Assembly: GCA_021767845.1 (NCBI GenBank)
Contig: JAASSQ010000060.1
Location: forward strand, 1-13,098
DNA from: Roseovarius sp.
Lineage (GTDB): Bacteria; Pseudomonadota; Alphaproteobacteria; Rhodobacterales; Rhodobacteraceae
Length of the DNA stretch: 13,098 nucleotides
Direction: 5' to 3'
Under the pieces are notes generated by a model. The model was not told the origin of the DNA. It searched no databases and was given only the letters and a program-made list of their open reading frames with translations. The position numbers and the translations under genes are program-made. Shown here piece by piece: positions 12,215 through 13,098 of this stretch (positions are counted from its first letter, which is position 1; each line of letters begins with the position of its first letter).

Positions 12215-13098
12215 ATGGCCAACAAGACAACCAAGCAGCGCGGGCTGGGCCGCGGCCTTTCCGCCCTGATGGCCGACGTGAACGAGGACCAGCCGAGCAC
12301 AGAGGCTCCCAAGCCCGCCGACCGCCTTGTTCCCATCGAAAAGGTCCATCCCAACCCCGATCAGCCGCGCCGCAGTTTCGACGAGGACGCGCTCAAGGAT
12401 CTCGCGGCGTCGATCAATGAAAAGGGCATCATTCAGCCGCTGATCGTGCGCCCGGCCCCCGGCAAGGAGGGCGAGTTCGAGATCGTTGCGGGCGAACGCC
12501 GCTGGCGGGCCGCGCAGATTGCCAAATTTCACGAGGTTCCGGTTCTTCTGCGCGACTTCAATGACACCGAGGTTCTCGAGATCGCGATTGTCGAGAACAT
12601 CCAGCGCGCCGACCTGAACCCGGTGGAAGAAGCCGCTGGTTACAGCCAGTTGATGGAGAAATTCGGCCACACCCAGGACAAGCTGTCCGCGGTTCTAGGC
12701 AAAAGCCGAAGCTATATCGCGAATACCGTGCGGCTTCTATCTCTGCCGGACGAGGTGCAGACCTACCTTCGCGATGGCAAGCTCAGCGCGGGACATGCGC
12801 GCGCGCTGATTACTGCCGACAACCCGGCAGCCCTGGCGCGCGAGGTCATAAAGAAGGGGCTTTCCGTCCGCGAAACCGAAAAGCTGGTGAAGAAAGCGGT
12901 CGGGAACATCTTTTCCGATGATGGGGCGAAGAAAAAGAAATCCTCGGGCGGCGAAAAGGATGCCGATACCAAGGCGTTGGAGGGCGACCTGTCCGCCAAC
13001 CTGGGAATGAAGGTTTCGCTCAACCACAAGCCGGGGCAGGAAAAAGGCCAGATCACGATCAGTTACGAATCGCTGGATGATCTCGACACGCTGTGCCG
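12215..13098 (+). CDS. parB: Chromosome partitioning protein ParB (3' end cut by window edge)
   Basis: ParB is a CTP-dependent DNA clamp that loads at parS, spreads, and stimulates ParA. The 294 visible codons should lack only a few residues. The N-terminus has RGLGRGLSALM (9-19), the basic motif that activates ParA ATPase. The CTP-binding domain includes PNPDQPRRSF (47-55), GERRWRA (93-99) and ENIQRADLNPVEEA (127-140). The helix-turn-helix region is at about 150-175 and the parS-contact region reaches about 225. A Lys/Ser/Gly/Asp-rich linker (about 235-255) leads to the C-terminal dimerisation domain (from about 256). GGAGGAG (12202-12208) is 6 bases before ATG 12215, the strongest ribosome site in the operon. 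The parB-coding side of the cluster contains both parS sites upstream. Confidence 0.96.
   Translation, partial: MANKTTKQRGLGRGLSALMADVNEDQPSTEAPKPADRLVPIEKVHPNPDQPRRSFDEDALKDLAASINEKGIIQPLIVRPAPGKEGEFEIVAGERRWRAAQIAKFHEVPVLLRDFNDTEVLEIAIVENIQRADLNPVEEAAGYSQLMEKFGHTQDKLSAVLGKSRSYIANTVRLLSLPDEVQTYLRDGKLSAGHARALITADNPAALAREVIKKGLSVRETEKLVKKAVGNIFSDDGAKKKKSSGGEKDADTKALEGDLSANLGMKVSLNHKPGQEKGQITISYESLDDLDTLC

Noticed and set aside
1..13098. Mobile elements, CRISPR arrays, defence or secondary-metabolite genes
   Set aside because: No transposase, integrase, direct-repeat array or accessory gene was seen; every sizeable stretch is accounted for by core genes or the origin gap.

Overview
The window is a replication-origin neighbourhood from an alphaproteobacterial chromosome, most likely order Rhodobacterales (Roseobacter/Rhodobacter type). 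The evidence is the high GC content, the gene order mltA - Tim44-like - fxsA - secB - dnaQ - coaE - aroE - maf - [oriC] - hemJ - rho - mnmE - mnmG - rsmG - parA - parB, and protein sequences that look roseobacterial throughout. I cannot name the genus from sequence alone. I see no mobile elements, CRISPR arrays, tRNA or rRNA genes, phage genes or toxin/defence genes. These are core genes.

Layout. Left part (1-2595): a leftward pair, a membrane-anchored Tim44-like protein and an MltA lytic transglycosylase cut by the window edge, is divergent from fxsA and followed by secB. From 2597 to 5340, four leftward genes are packed with overlapping start and stop codons: maf, aroE, coaE, dnaQ. The dnaQ end abuts the secB end with a single base between them. 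The 408-base gap 5341-5748 has no credible gene. It holds the hallmarks of a chromosomal origin: one perfect and several near-perfect DnaA boxes, a 21-base pure A/T tract, a GC-rich palindrome between them, and a textbook CtrA site. From 5749 to the right edge all seven genes run rightward: hemJ, rho (own promoter), mnmE, mnmG, rsmG, parA, parB. Genes on both sides therefore point away from the gap, as expected for leading-strand genes beside an origin.

How the parts work together. The right arm carries the chromosome partition module. ParA and ParB are encoded next to two perfect 16-bp parS sites, which lie inside the first codons of mnmG and rsmG, about 3.3 and 5.2 kb from the origin core. 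The left arm couples nucleotide sanitation (Maf), shikimate synthesis (AroE), CoA synthesis (CoaE) and replication proofreading (DnaQ). SecB, FxsA, the Tim44-like protein and MltA are envelope or secretion functions. HemJ makes haem, Rho terminates transcription, and MnmE/MnmG/RsmG modify tRNA and 16S rRNA.

No new multi-gene system was found. The points most worth a second look are the composite oriC (DnaA boxes, GC block, A/T tract and CtrA site in one gap), a parS that overlaps the mnmG start codon, a block of rare AT-rich codons inside rho, and a degenerate G4 motif in the MnmE GTPase domain.
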